Positions 34,872 through 44,510 of a stretch of DNA of 64,000 nt are shown piece after piece. The notes beneath the pieces were generated by a model, which saw only the letters and a list, made by a program, of their open reading frames with translations, made no database searches and was not told the DNA's origin. Source of the DNA: Celeribacter sp. PS-C1 (lineage in GTDB: Bacteria > Pseudomonadota > Alphaproteobacteria > Rhodobacterales > Rhodobacteraceae); the NCBI RefSeq assembly GCF_019429625.1, contig NZ_JAHXRW010000005.1, positions 62,001-126,000 on the forward strand. Reading direction: 5' to 3'. The translations under genes and the position numbers were made by a program. Position 1 is the stretch's first letter. Each line of letters begins with the position of its first letter.

Positions 34872-35389
34872 CCGCCGATCCAGACGAAGATGGCGACGAA
34901 GATCGCAAGGAAGATGAGAACAAAGGTCGCGACCATGCCGGAGATGCGGGCCGAGGATTTAGGCGACTTGCCTTGGGGCAATTGGCCTTTGGCGCTGTCG
35001 CTCTCAATCCCGACGATGGGCGGCAGGTCGATGGGCATGCCATAGCGCCCGATGAGTTGAAACGGGGCCTCAGGGGAGAACCCGGTGTCTTCGGGTGCAA
35101 TGCCGTCAGAGAAGATGAGCACCACACCACTGGAGAGAGCATCGAGTTTTTCAGCGTCGGCGCCGACGTCGAAACCGTTTGCTTCCGAGAGATAGCGAGA
35201 CAGCCCGTAGGTCTCCAAGGTGTCAACGTCGAACCACTCGACGGATTCTTCGATGGGAGGGGTGGAGAGGCCCAAGGCTTCCGCAAAGGCCTGTGGCGCA
35301 ACCTTGTCCAAAGTGTCTGCATGGCCGTCATAGTCAAAGACCCAAACAAGCCGCGCGCCGGAGTGAGGGATGTTGTAGGCGCCGTTCAT
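34868..35389 (-). CDS. Tail-anchored protein of unknown function in the pyrB operon
   Basis: A 173-residue protein. About 145 acidic soluble residues are followed by a single C-terminal helix ([20 protein letters not shown]), so it is predicted to be tail-anchored with the soluble domain on the cytoplasmic side. No family motif is recognised. Its start overlaps the pyrB stop and its stop overlaps the next start, so it is translated with pyrB. Confidence 0.8.
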   Translation of the reverse strand: MNGAYNIPHSGARLVWVFDYDGHADTLDKVAPQAFAEALGLSTPPIEESVEWFDVDTLETYGLSRYLSEANGFDVGADAEKLDALSSGVVLIFSDGIAPEDTGFSPEAPFQLIGRYGMPIDLPPIVGIESDSAKGQLPQGKSPKSSARISGMVATFVLIFLAIFVAIFVWIGG

Positions 35390-36345
35390 ACCATCACCCC
35401 ATTCGCTTCTTCGCGCGATGCCTTCAGGTTGCGCGCGAGCAAATCCATTGCCGCCATCCGCACGGCGACGCCCATTTCGACCTGTTCTTGGATCACTGAG
35501 CGGTTGATGTCGTCTGCGATGGTGCCATCGATCTCGACACCGCGGTTCATGGGGCCGGGATGCATGACGATGGCATCGGGCTTGGCATGCGCCAGTTTGT
35601 CTGCATCCAACCCGTAGCGATAGAAATATTCCCGCTCGGAGGGGATGAAGCCGCCATCCATACGTTCTTTTTGCAGGCGGAGCATCATTACCACATCGAC
35701 GTCTTTCAGGCCCTCGGCCATGTCGTCGTAAATCTCGCAGCCAAATTCGCGGAACTGCTGCGGCACCAAAGTGGGTGGCCCGACGAGGCGCACGCGGTTC
35801 TCCATTTTGCCCAAGAGCATGAGGTTCGAGCGCGCCACGCGAGAGTGCGCAATATCACCGCAAATCGCGATGTTGAGGCGGTGCAGCCGGCCTTTCGCGC
35901 GGCGGATCGTCAACGCATCGAGCAAAGCCTGCGTCGGGTGTTCATGCTTGCCGTCGCCTGCGTTCAGCACCGCGCAGTTAACCTTTTGCGCTAAAAGATC
36001 GACCGCGCCTGAATGCGGGTGGCGCACGACCAAAAGGTCGGGATGCATCGCGTTCAAGGTCAGCGCCGTATCAATCAGCGTTTCGCCCTTTTTGATCGAG
36101 CTGGCCTGCATCGCCATGTTCATCACATCGGCGCCCAAGCGCTTGCCCGCAAGTTCGAAAGACGACTGCGTACGCGTCGAGTTCTCGAAGAACATGTTGA
36201 TCTGGGTGAGGCCTTTGAGGGCATCGGAATGTTTGTCGGCCTGACGGTTCAGGTCGACATAGCGTTCCGCCACATCAAGCACAGTGGTGATCTCATCGGG
36301 ATGAAGCGGCTCGATCCCCAGAAGGTGTTTTTGCCGGAATGCCAT
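35386..36345 (-). CDS. pyrB: Aspartate carbamoyltransferase catalytic subunit
   Basis: A 319-residue enzyme making carbamoyl aspartate in pyrimidine synthesis. I start at [10 protein letters not shown]; the longer frame is not family-like. The carbamoyl-phosphate loop is [13 protein letters not shown], and the HPTQALLD and [11 protein letters not shown] motifs of the active site are present. No pyrI regulatory chain is nearby; the downstream inactive DHOase-like protein suggests a class A ATCase complex. Confidence 0.95.
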   Translation of the reverse strand: MAFRQKHLLGIEPLHPDEITTVLDVAERYVDLNRQADKHSDALKGLTQINMFFENSTRTQSSFELAGKRLGADVMNMAMQASSIKKGETLIDTALTLNAMHPDLLVVRHPHSGAVDLLAQKVNCAVLNAGDGKHEHPTQALLDALTIRRAKGRLHRLNIAICGDIAHSRVARSNLMLLGKMENRVRLVGPPTLVPQQFREFGCEIYDDMAEGLKDVDVVMMLRLQKERMDGGFIPSEREYFYRYGLDADKLAHAKPDAIVMHPGPMNRGVEIDGTIADDINRSVIQEQVEMGVAVRMAAMDLLARNLKASREEANGVMV

Positions 36346-36463
36346 GAGATATCCCCCTATGTGCTTTCCCCCGCTTATAGAAAAGCACGCGCTGGCGGGC
36401 AATGCGCCATTCTCGACTTTTACGCGATTTACCTCCTCGTCCGGGCCTTGTAGCTTGGCCGCC

Positions 36464-37243
36464 ATGGAGACTCAGATCGACTATTGGGAGGCGCACGCTC
36501 TTTTGGAGTGGCAGATCGAACTTGGCGCGGCCGAGGCGATCTCCGAGACGCCTGTCAATCGCTACGAAATCCCGGAGAAAGCTCCCAAACCTGCGGCTGC
36601 GGCCCCGGGCGCCCCGCAGCCCTTCGTGCCGGAGAAAAAGGAAGATGCGTCTGAGATCGCGTTGAAACTGGCGCAATCGGCAGGCAGCCTGGAGGCGCTG
36701 CGCGAGGCGATTGAGGCGTTTGAACTTTGCGATCTCAAACATGGTGCGCGCAATCTGGTGTTCTCTGACGGCAATCCCAAAGCCCGCGTGATGATTGTCG
36801 GCGAGGCGCCGGGGCGGGACGAGGACATCGAGGGCAAGCCCTTTGTGGGGCGCGAGGGCCAGCTCTTGGACAAGATGTTCGCGGCCATTGGTCTGGACCG
36901 GACCTCGCCCGACGCGGAGCACGCGCTTTACATCACCAACCCGATCCCGTGGCGTCCTCCGGAAAACCGCGATCCTTCTCCCGCTGAGATCGCGATGCTG
37001 AAACCGTTTTTGATCCGCCATATCGAGCTCGCCGATCCGGATGTGATCGTGCTCATGGGCAACTGGGCCTGCACCGCGCTTCTGGGCCGTGCCGGGATCA
37101 CGCGACTTCGGGGCAAGTGGCAAAAAGTGCTGGGCAAGCCTGCCATGCCGATGATGCATCCGACCTATCTTTTGCGCACGCCCTTGGCGAAACGCGAGGC
37201 TTGGGCCGATCTCCTGGACATTCAGGCCAAGCTGAAATCATAG
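36464..37243 (+). CDS. Family-4-like uracil-DNA glycosylase lacking most Fe-S cysteines
   Basis: A 259-residue base-excision enzyme. I use the ATG at [10 protein letters not shown]. Motif 1 is [17 protein letters not shown] (113-129) and motif 2 is MHPTYLLR (231-238), typical of families 4/5. The four cysteines that hold the 4Fe-4S cluster in family 4 are largely missing: only Cys89 remains of the first pair (CDLK), the PWRPPENR segment has Trp where Cys is expected, and AMLKPFL has no Cys. Cys203 (WACTALL) lies elsewhere. It should remove uracil from DNA, but by a cluster-free variant of the fold. Confidence 0.85.
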   Translation: METQIDYWEAHALLEWQIELGAAEAISETPVNRYEIPEKAPKPAAAAPGAPQPFVPEKKEDASEIALKLAQSAGSLEALREAIEAFELCDLKHGARNLVFSDGNPKARVMIVGEAPGRDEDIEGKPFVGREGQLLDKMFAAIGLDRTSPDAEHALYITNPIPWRPPENRDPSPAEIAMLKPFLIRHIELADPDVIVLMGNWACTALLGRAGITRLRGKWQKVLGKPAMPMMHPTYLLRTPLAKREAWADLLDIQAKLKS

Positions 37244-37268
37244 GGCACTGCCCTTTATCGGAGGCATC

Positions 37269-37811
37269 ATGAGCCATATCGACGACACTCTCGAATTCAT
37301 CCCCGTGCGCATCGCAGTTCTGACCGTCTCGGATTCGCGCACGTTTGAGGATGACAAATCGGGCGATACGCTGGTCAAGATGATCGAAAAGGCCGGGCAT
37401 GTGGTGGCGGATCGCAAGATTGTCACCGATGATCGTCCGCTCATTCGTGACACGCTTCAGGCGTGGATCGACGACAAGGGCGTCGATGTTGTGATCTCGA
37501 CCGGTGGCACGGGGCTTACGGGGCGCGATGTGACTGTTGAGGCGCATCGCGATGTCTATGAAAAGGAAATCGACGCTTTCGGCACCGTCTTTACGATCGT
37601 CTCGATGCAAAAGATCGGCACCTCCGCTGTGCAATCGCGTGCCACGGGCGGCGTGGCGGGGGGGACTTATCTGTTCGCGCTGCCCGGTTCGACCGGTGCC
37701 TGCAAGGATGCGTGGAACGAGATACTGAAATTCCAACTCGATTACCGCCACAAGCCCTGCAATTTCGTCCAGATTTTCCCCCGGCTCGAAGAGCACAAAC
37801 GTCGCAAGTGA
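37269..37811 (+). CDS. moaB: Molybdenum cofactor biosynthesis protein B
   Basis: A 180-residue MogA/MoaB-like protein with the nucleotide/MPT-binding motif STGGTGLTGRDVT near 77-89 and PGSTGACKDAW. It would adenylylate molybdopterin. It lies 25 bases after the glycosylase gene. It is separate from the moaDE pair 12 kb away, so cofactor genes are split in this genome. Confidence 0.92.
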   Translation: MSHIDDTLEFIPVRIAVLTVSDSRTFEDDKSGDTLVKMIEKAGHVVADRKIVTDDRPLIRDTLQAWIDDKGVDVVISTGGTGLTGRDVTVEAHRDVYEKEIDAFGTVFTIVSMQKIGTSAVQSRATGGVAGGTYLFALPGSTGACKDAWNEILKFQLDYRHKPCNFVQIFPRLEEHKRRK

Positions 37812-37839
37812 CAAACAATTCCGTGAGTTGACAAAAAAC

Positions 37840-37858
37840 CGCGCCGGAAATCGGCGCG
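37840..37858 (+). terminator. Weak hairpin after moaB
   Basis: A 7-bp stem, CGCGCCG (37840-37846) and CGGCGCG (37852-37858), loop of five. There is no T-run on the plus strand; an A-run precedes it. May be a weak terminator of moaB or part of the RND pump leader. Confidence 0.4.
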
Positions 37859-37936
37859 TGCATCGTATGCTTCTCAACCATGAGCGAGGTGTTGACGCCT
37901 CCAAGTAATTGTCGCCAGCACAAAAGGCCCGCCTCT

Positions 37937-39397
37937 ATGCGATTTCTCCGCCGTTCCCTGATTGGGTTGTTCCTTACCTGCGCCACGCTCGCCCTTTTGG
38001 TGGGCGCTGGATATCGGGTCTACTCCGCCTATCAGGCCCGTCTGGCCGCCGAGAGCATGCCTCCGCAGGCGCGTGAGCGTCAATTCGCGGTCAATGTCAC
38101 GGAGGTTGTGCCGCAGACATTGACTCCGATGCTGACCAGCTACGGTCAGATCGCCGCGCGCCAAAGCCTTGAACTGCGCGCGCCAGATGCCGGGCGGATT
38201 GTCGAACTGTCCGAGGCCTTTGAAGAGGGCGGGGCGGTCAAGGCGGGCGAAGTGATCCTGAAAATCGACACCGAAGACGCCGATGCCGCGCTGCGGGTGG
38301 CGCGGGCCGATCTGTTGGAGGCCGAGGCCGATCTGCGTGACGCCGAACGTGCACGAACGATTGCCGCCGACGATCTGGAGGCCGCCCGCGCGCAGCTCGA
38401 TCTGCGCAAGGCCGCGCTTGATCGTCAGCAAAGCCTGTTCGACCGGGGCGTTGGCAGCGCCAGCTCCGTCGAGGAGGCCGCATTGTCCCATGCCGCCGCC
38501 GGTCAGTCCGTTTTGTCGAAACGTCAGGCGCTGGCCGATGCGGAGGCCGCCGTCGACAGTGCGAAAACCTCCGTGCTGCGGGCCGAGATCGACCGCGACA
38601 ACATGCAACGCACGCTCGACGACATGACGGTCACGGCCGCTTTCGACGGGGTGCTGAGTGATGTGTCCGGCGCGCTGGGCACGCTTTTGAGCACCAACGA
38701 GCAATTTGCCACGCTGATCAATCCCGACGAGTTGGAGGTGGCGTTTCGCATTTCCACCGAACAATACGCCCGGCTGGTCACCGACCGCGCGCGCTTGCCA
38801 CAGATGGATGTCACTGTGACGCTGGATGTGGCGGGGCTGGATCTTAAAGCCCAAGGCCGCGTCTTGCGCGAAAGTGCCGCCGTCGCGACGGGGCAAAGTG
38901 GGCGGACGCTTTATGCGCGGCTTGACGATGTGCTGGGCTTTCGGCCCGGTGATTTCGTGACCGTGGAGCTGGAAGAACCTGTGCTTGAACGCGTGGCCTT
39001 GGTGCCCGCATCGGCTGTGGGCGGCAACAACGCAGTGCTCGCGGTGACCGAACAAAGCCGTCTCGAAGAGGTGCCCGTCTCCGTGCTGCGCCGTCAGGGT
39101 GACGATGTGATCATCGGCACCGAGGGCTTGGTCGGACGTCAGGTCGTCGCCGAGCGCTCTCCCTTGTTGGGCGCGGGCATTCGGGTGCGCGTGAACGGTG
39201 GGCAGGGTGTGGCTCAGGGAGCCGCTGGCGCTGATATGATCGCGCTATCTGAGGACCGCCGCGCCGCACTTTTGGCCTTTGTCGCCAGCAATGACGACAT
39301 GCCCGAAGAGATGCGTGTCCGTGTTCAGGAACAGCTTGCCGCAGACCAAGTGCCCGCCGATCTGGTCGAGCGTCTCGAACAGCGGATGGGGAGCTAA
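37937..39397 (+). CDS. RND efflux periplasmic adaptor (HlyD/MFP family)
   Basis: A 486-residue membrane-fusion protein. I start at MRFLRRSLIG, which gives a clean N-terminal signal anchor (about 7-29); an ATG 19 codons upstream is also open. Residues about 70-105 are the first lipoyl half (LRAPDAGRIVELSEAFEEGG), a long Ala/Glu/Arg helical hairpin follows (about 110-210), then a beta-barrel. It links the downstream pump to an outer-membrane channel, which is not encoded here. Confidence 0.9.
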   Translation: MRFLRRSLIGLFLTCATLALLVGAGYRVYSAYQARLAAESMPPQARERQFAVNVTEVVPQTLTPMLTSYGQIAARQSLELRAPDAGRIVELSEAFEEGGAVKAGEVILKIDTEDADAALRVARADLLEAEADLRDAERARTIAADDLEAARAQLDLRKAALDRQQSLFDRGVGSASSVEEAALSHAAAGQSVLSKRQALADAEAAVDSAKTSVLRAEIDRDNMQRTLDDMTVTAAFDGVLSDVSGALGTLLSTNEQFATLINPDELEVAFRISTEQYARLVTDRARLPQMDVTVTLDVAGLDLKAQGRVLRESAAVATGQSGRTLYARLDDVLGFRPGDFVTVELEEPVLERVALVPASAVGGNNAVLAVTEQSRLEEVPVSVLRRQGDDVIIGTEGLVGRQVVAERSPLLGAGIRVRVNGGQGVAQGAAGADMIALSEDRRAALLAFVASNDDMPEEMRVRVQEQLAADQVPADLVERLEQRMGS

Positions 39398-39400
39398 GCC

Positions 39401-42400
39401 ATGTCTGTGCAGGAAGCGGGGTTGGGGAAGGCAAAAGGCATTCTCTCCTATTTCACGCGCCACCGGACGGCGGCGAACCTTGTGCTGGTGCTTTTGATCT
39501 GTGCCGGTCTGGCCGCGATCCCGCAGATGCGGTCGCAGTTTTTCCCGGATGTCGTGGTCGACAGCGTGCGCGTCTCTGTCGCTTGGGACGGTGCTGGGCC
39601 GGAGGATGTCGACAATGGCATCGTGCAGGTGCTCGAGCCCACGCTTTTGGCCGTCGAAGGCGTGTTGGAATCGAGCGCCACCTCGATTGAAGGGCGGGGC
39701 AATATCACGCTGGACTTCGAGCCGGGCTGGGATATGCAGCGCGCCGCCGACGATGTGAATGCGGCCATCGATACGGTGACCGAACTTCCCGATGGCGCCG
39801 ATGAGGCCCAAGTGAGCTGGGGCGGTTGGACGGATCGCGTGACCGATGTGGCGATCACCGGCCCTGTGGGGCTGGATCAGCTGGCGCGGTTCTCTGATGA
39901 ATTGGTGGCGCGGCTCTTTGCGCAGGGCGTGACGCGGACGACGATCTCCGGCGTCGCAGCCTCTGAAACCATCGTGCGCGTGCCGACGCTGAGCCTGATC
40001 GAACATGACGTCTCGATGGAAGAGATCGCCAATGCCATTGCTTCGGCCGCCGACACAAGCCCGGCGGGCAATGTCGGCAACGGCGGCGCGCGAGTGCGCA
40101 CGGGCGTTGAGAAACGCGGGGCAGCAGATATTGCCAGTATCGTATTGCGCAGCAATGACGACGGCTCGCAACTGACCATCGGAGATGTGGCCACCATCGA
40201 AGTCAACGGCGTGGATCGCAACGAGGCGTTTTTCGTGGGCGACAATCCGGCGGTGTCGGTGCAGGTCGCGCGCTCCGACATGGGTGACGCGATTGGCATT
40301 CAGAGCATCGTCGAAGAGGTCGCCGCCGAGATGGAACTGACCTTGCCCGAAGGGGTGACGCTCGATCTTTACCGCACGCGGGCGGAGTCCATTCAAGGTC
40401 GGCTCGATCTGTTGCTGTCGAATGGTGCGATGGGTCTCGGGCTGGTTCTGATCCTGCTGTTTCTGTTCCTCAATGCACGCACGGCGATTTGGGTGGCGGC
40501 GGGGATTCCGGTCGCGATGCTCTCAGCCATTGCGATGATGTACGCCGCGGGTCTGACGATCAACATGATCTCGCTTTTCGCGCTGATCATTACCCTTGGC
40601 ATCGTCGTGGATGACGCCATCGTGGTGGGGGAACATGCGGATTTCCGGGTGCGGCGTTTGGGCGAAGGTCCCGTCGAGGCCGCCGAGAATGCCGCGAAAC
40701 GGATGTTTGCGCCGGTGTTTTCCTCGACCGTGACCACCGTGATTGCTTTCTTTGGCCTGACCGCCATTTCGGGGCGTTTCGGGGATATGATCTCCGACAT
40801 TCCCTTTACCGTCATCGTGGTGCTGATCGCCTCACTGATCGAATGTTTCATCATTCTACCCAATCACCTGAGCCACTCCCTGACTGCGCAATCGCGGTCG
40901 CATTGGTACGACTGGCCGTCGCGTCAGGTGGACAAAGGCTTTCGGGTATTCCGCGAACGCGTGTTCCGTCCGCTGGTCACATGGTCCGTCAAGCTGCGCT
41001 ATCCGGTGGTGGCGGGGGCTGTGTTGCTCTTGGCCTTCCAAATCTCCTTGCTGATCTCAGGCCAGGTGCAATGGCGGTTCTTCAACTCGCCCGAACAGCC
41101 CGTGATTACCGGCAACTTCGCCATGGCGCCCGCCGGTCTCAGGAGCGATTCCATCGCCATGGCGCAGGAGTTGCAGCGCGCGGCCGAGGCCGTGGGCCAG
41201 CGCTACGAAGACGAATATGGAACCAATCCTCTGGTCTATGTCATCACTCAGATCGGCTCGAATGCCGGGCGTGGCCTGTCGGGAACCAATGGCAAAGAGG
41301 ATTACCAACTGGGCGGCATCACGGTCGAATTGATCGACGCCGACCTGCGCCCCTATTCCTCCGCCGCCTTTGTCAGCGATCTGCAAGAGGAAGTGGTGAA
41401 CCATCCTATGGCGGAAACCGTGTCCTTCCGGCGCGGGCGGTTTGGCCCCGGCGGCGATGCGATTGACGTCGATCTCTATGGCGCCGATTCCGAAACGCTG
41501 AAGGCCGCCGCAGAAGAGCTTAAATCCCGCCTGTCGCAATTCCCCGAAGTCTCGGCGCTTGAAGACAATCTGTCTTACGACAAGGAAGAGCTAATCCTTG
41601 AACTGACGCCACAGGGTGAGGCGTTGGGCTTTACCATCGACGCGTTGGGCTCGGTTCTGGCGCATCGTCTGGGCGGTATCGAGGCGGCGACCTATCCCGA
41701 AGGCGTGCGCACCGCGAGCATTCAGGTCGAAGTGCCCGAAGACGAGCTGACCGCCGATTTCCTGAACCGCACCCAGATGCGCGCGGCCTCGGGTGCCTAT
41801 GTGCCGCTCTCCGATATTGTGACCGTCGAGCGCAAGACCGGCTTTTCCACCGTGCGGCGCGAAAACGGGCTTCGGATTCTCACCGTCTCCGGCGATATGG
41901 ACGAAGGCAATGCGGCGCGTTCGGCGGAACTTCAGGACGAAATTCGCAATGAAATTCTGCCCGATCTCGACGCGCAATTCGGCATCACGCACCGGATTTC
42001 CGGCCTCGCGGAGCAGGAGAACCGCTTTATCTCTGATGCTTTCCTTGGGCTGTCCGGCGTGCTTATTGGGATTTATCTGACGCTGGCGTGGATTTTCTCA
42101 AGCTGGACGCGGCCCGTCGTGGTGATGTCCGTAATCCCCTTTGGTCTCATCGGCGCGATCCATGGCCATGCGATCTGGGGCGTGCCTTTGTCGATGTTCT
42201 CCATTGTGGGGCTCATTGGGATGACCGGGATCATCATCAACGATTCCATCGTCTTGGTTTCGACCGTCGATGAATATGGCCGTGACCGAGGGCTAATTCC
42301 CTCGGTGATCGACGCCGCCGTCGACCGTTTGCGTCCGGTGATGCTGACCACGATGACTACGGTTTTGGGTCTGGCGCCGCTGCTCTATGAAAGCTCGGCA

Positions 42401-42784
42401 GATGCGCAATTCCTCAAGCCGACGGTGATCACGCTGGCTTATGGTTTGGGCTTCGGCATGGTGATCGTTCTAACGCTGGTGCCGGCGATCCTTGCGATGC
42501 AGCTTGATGTGGCGCGTCAGGTGGCGGCGCTCCGACGCGGTTTGTTCAATCCAAAGCGCACCGGCACGGTGGGCAAGGTGCTGATCGGGGCTGTCGCTTT
42601 TGCCGTTCTGTGGTTCGTGATGACCATCGGGCCGGTTGTGCTTCCCGGCGTGCTGCCGATGCTCTTTGGCTCCGGCAGTTTCATGTCCGCTTTGGGGCTG
42701 TTTTTGATCGGACTGATCGCCGCCTTTGCCTCGATCTACATGTTCGTGGCGGGCATGCGGGTGCGGAACGGGCAGAAAATCTGA
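39401..42784 (+). CDS. RND efflux transporter, inner-membrane pump
   Basis: A 1127-residue RND antiporter starting 3 bases after the adaptor. It shows the first helix (about 22-40), a porter domain, the charged helix GIVVDDAIVVGEH carrying the proton-relay aspartates, a second porter domain and a closing helix bundle. It is longer than AcrB by some 80 residues at the C-terminus, where two to three extra hydrophobic segments follow. Substrate unknown; no local regulator. Confidence 0.93.
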   Translation: MSVQEAGLGKAKGILSYFTRHRTAANLVLVLLICAGLAAIPQMRSQFFPDVVVDSVRVSVAWDGAGPEDVDNGIVQVLEPTLLAVEGVLESSATSIEGRGNITLDFEPGWDMQRAADDVNAAIDTVTELPDGADEAQVSWGGWTDRVTDVAITGPVGLDQLARFSDELVARLFAQGVTRTTISGVAASETIVRVPTLSLIEHDVSMEEIANAIASAADTSPAGNVGNGGARVRTGVEKRGAADIASIVLRSNDDGSQLTIGDVATIEVNGVDRNEAFFVGDNPAVSVQVARSDMGDAIGIQSIVEEVAAEMELTLPEGVTLDLYRTRAESIQGRLDLLLSNGAMGLGLVLILLFLFLNARTAIWVAAGIPVAMLSAIAMMYAAGLTINMISLFALIITLGIVVDDAIVVGEHADFRVRRLGEGPVEAAENAAKRMFAPVFSSTVTTVIAFFGLTAISGRFGDMISDIPFTVIVVLIASLIECFIILPNHLSHSLTAQSRSHWYDWPSRQVDKGFRVFRERVFRPLVTWSVKLRYPVVAGAVLLLAFQISLLISGQVQWRFFNSPEQPVITGNFAMAPAGLRSDSIAMAQELQRAAEAVGQRYEDEYGTNPLVYVITQIGSNAGRGLSGTNGKEDYQLGGITVELIDADLRPYSSAAFVSDLQEEVVNHPMAETVSFRRGRFGPGGDAIDVDLYGADSETLKAAAEELKSRLSQFPEVSALEDNLSYDKEELILELTPQGEALGFTIDALGSVLAHRLGGIEAATYPEGVRTASIQVEVPEDELTADFLNRTQMRAASGAYVPLSDIVTVERKTGFSTVRRENGLRILTVSGDMDEGNAARSAELQDEIRNEILPDLDAQFGITHRISGLAEQENRFISDAFLGLSGVLIGIYLTLAWIFSSWTRPVVVMSVIPFGLIGAIHGHAIWGVPLSMFSIVGLIGMTGIIINDSIVLVSTVDEYGRDRGLIPSVIDAAVDRLRPVMLTTMTTVLGLAPLLYESSADAQFLKPTVITLAYGLGFGMVIVLTLVPAILAMQLDVARQVAALRRGLFNPKRTGTVGKVLIGAVAFAVLWFVMTIGPVVLPGVLPMLFGSGSFMSALGLFLIGLIAAFASIYMFVAGMRVRNGQKI

Positions 42785-42815
42785 CCTGTCTCGTGTCTTT
42801 CATATTGTCTGGAGC

Positions 42816-43622
42816 TTAGCTTCCGGTGCAGCCCTGCGCCTCATAGGCGCGCCCGCCGCCAATGACGGAAATGGTCAGCGCGGAGCGGTCGATGAAGAAC
42901 GGCTGGGCGTCTGTGGGCACGAGATCGCTTTGCACCTCAAGCGTGCTGCCTTTGCGCTGCATCTGGGCCTCGGACACCCAGACGGAGCGGTCCGGATGTT
43001 CGATCACGGCCACCACATCGGAGGGCAGAGACGGAAGATTCAAATGGGCCGTCAGTCGCATCCCGTCACTCAAAGGCGCGGCATCGCATTTGGCATTGGC
43101 CACGCGTGTCGGGCGATCCGCGAGTGCGGCCTTGATCTGATGGGTCATGCCACCCTTGCCCTCGGGCGTCAGGGTGGCGTTCAGCTGCGCCTGCATCGGC
43201 ATGCAGATGTCGTTGCAGACACCGAGGTCCATCGTGCCCTTCAGACGAATGTCTCCATTGGCTTCGGGCACCAACTCGATCGGCAGGATCAATTCGTGCT
43301 CGTAGCCGAGATACCACATGCCATTGTCGGAGAAGAGTTCAGGTACCGGCCAGTGCAGTTCCATGTGGGACAGGTTGTCGGACCCCGCGAGATTGAAACT
43401 CGGGGGAATGCCACTTTCGCCGGGGCTACGCCAATAGGTGTGCCAACCGGGAGCAAGTTGGATGCGGATCGCGGCCATGCGGTGCCCGTTTTCCATCTGC
43501 CACCCCGGCAGGATGTCGATCCGCGCCATATCGGACGCCTCCTGCGCGGCGGCAGGGCCCGCCAAGGGGGCGGACAGAGCAAGGCAAAGAGCGGTGGCAA
43601 GGGGTGCAACTGGAGTTTTCAT
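42816..43622 (-). CDS. Periplasmic DsbD alpha-domain-like protein
   Basis: A 268-residue exported protein with a Sec signal (cleavage near AAA-QE, residue 27). It resembles the N-terminal domain of the thiol:disulfide interchange protein DsbD, with the redox cysteine pair Cys136 and Cys140 in GVCNDICMP, but has neither the membrane nor the thioredoxin-like domain. It is probably reduced by a separate DsbD/CcdA-type protein and may serve cytochrome maturation or oxidative repair. It is divergent from yqgE. Confidence 0.82.
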   Translation of the reverse strand: MKTPVAPLATALCLALSAPLAGPAAAQEASDMARIDILPGWQMENGHRMAAIRIQLAPGWHTYWRSPGESGIPPSFNLAGSDNLSHMELHWPVPELFSDNGMWYLGYEHELILPIELVPEANGDIRLKGTMDLGVCNDICMPMQAQLNATLTPEGKGGMTHQIKAALADRPTRVANAKCDAAPLSDGMRLTAHLNLPSLPSDVVAVIEHPDRSVWVSEAQMQRKGSTLEVQSDLVPTDAQPFFIDRSALTISVIGGGRAYEAQGCTGS

Positions 43623-43810
43623 GCTTCCGATATAAGGACGGAGCACATCGTTACAAACTCACATTTGGACGATCTGACCGTGAAGAGGGGCATTCTGTTG
43701 CTCAAATGTCCTTCCTGCGCGGCAGTCTCTGTGCTGTTTCGCGTCATTTTGCGCAAACATCTGCGTGACGAAGTCTTGCACCTCCGGGCGCATTGCGGTG
43801 AGGTGGGGAT

Positions 43811-44380
43811 ATGGAACCCGTTTCTTCTGACCTGACAGGTAAACTCCTGATCGCGATGCCGGGCATCGGAGATCCGCGCTTTGAAAACGCGGTGGTTTTT
43901 ATGTGCGCGCATTCCGATGAGGGCGCGATGGGGTTGATGATCAACAAGCGCTCCGAGGACATCGCCGTCGCTGATGTTCTGGATCAGTTGGAGATCCGAC
44001 CCAGCCCCGATATGCGGCCCTTGCCGGTGCATTTCGGCGGACCGGTCGAAGTCGGGCGCGGGTTCGTGTTGCATTCGACGGATTATGACGCCGATCATGC
44101 CTCAATGGCCGTGAGTGGCGATTATGCCATGACCGCCTCGCGCGAAATTCTGCGCGATATGGCGCGCGGCGCGGGGCCTTTGGAACGGCTTTTGTGCCTT
44201 GGATACGCGGGTTGGGGGCCGGGCCAGCTTGAGGGCGAGATTGCCCAGAACGGCTGGCTGAGCTGTGACGCGGATCACGACATCATCTTTTCCACGCCCG
44301 ATGCGCAGAAATGGGAAGCGGCGCTTTTGTCTTTGGGGGTCAGCCCCGCGCTTTTGTCCGGTGACGCCGGACGCGCTTGA
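43811..44380 (+). CDS. yqgE: YqgE/AlgH family protein
   Basis: A 189-residue protein of the AlgH/UPF0301 family, with LTGKLLIAMPGIGDPRFENAVV at the start, MGLMINK, and the closing GYAGWGPGQLEGEI. Common in Proteobacteria beside DsbD-like genes in this group; the biochemical role is not settled. The 188 bases upstream hold the promoters of both divergent genes and no ORF. Confidence 0.92.
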   Translation: MEPVSSDLTGKLLIAMPGIGDPRFENAVVFMCAHSDEGAMGLMINKRSEDIAVADVLDQLEIRPSPDMRPLPVHFGGPVEVGRGFVLHSTDYDADHASMAVSGDYAMTASREILRDMARGAGPLERLLCLGYAGWGPGQLEGEIAQNGWLSCDADHDIIFSTPDAQKWEAALLSLGVSPALLSGDAGRA

Positions 44381-44510
44381 CGCCCCGTCCTCTTGCCAGG
44401 CCGTGACGCAGCGTTCGGGTTGGGACGCGCAGTGGGGTTCGTTAGTCTCATAGACAAAATTGCGGTGACTCATAGGTTTGCTAAACTGTCCCGCTCAGGA
44501 GGAGACCCAC

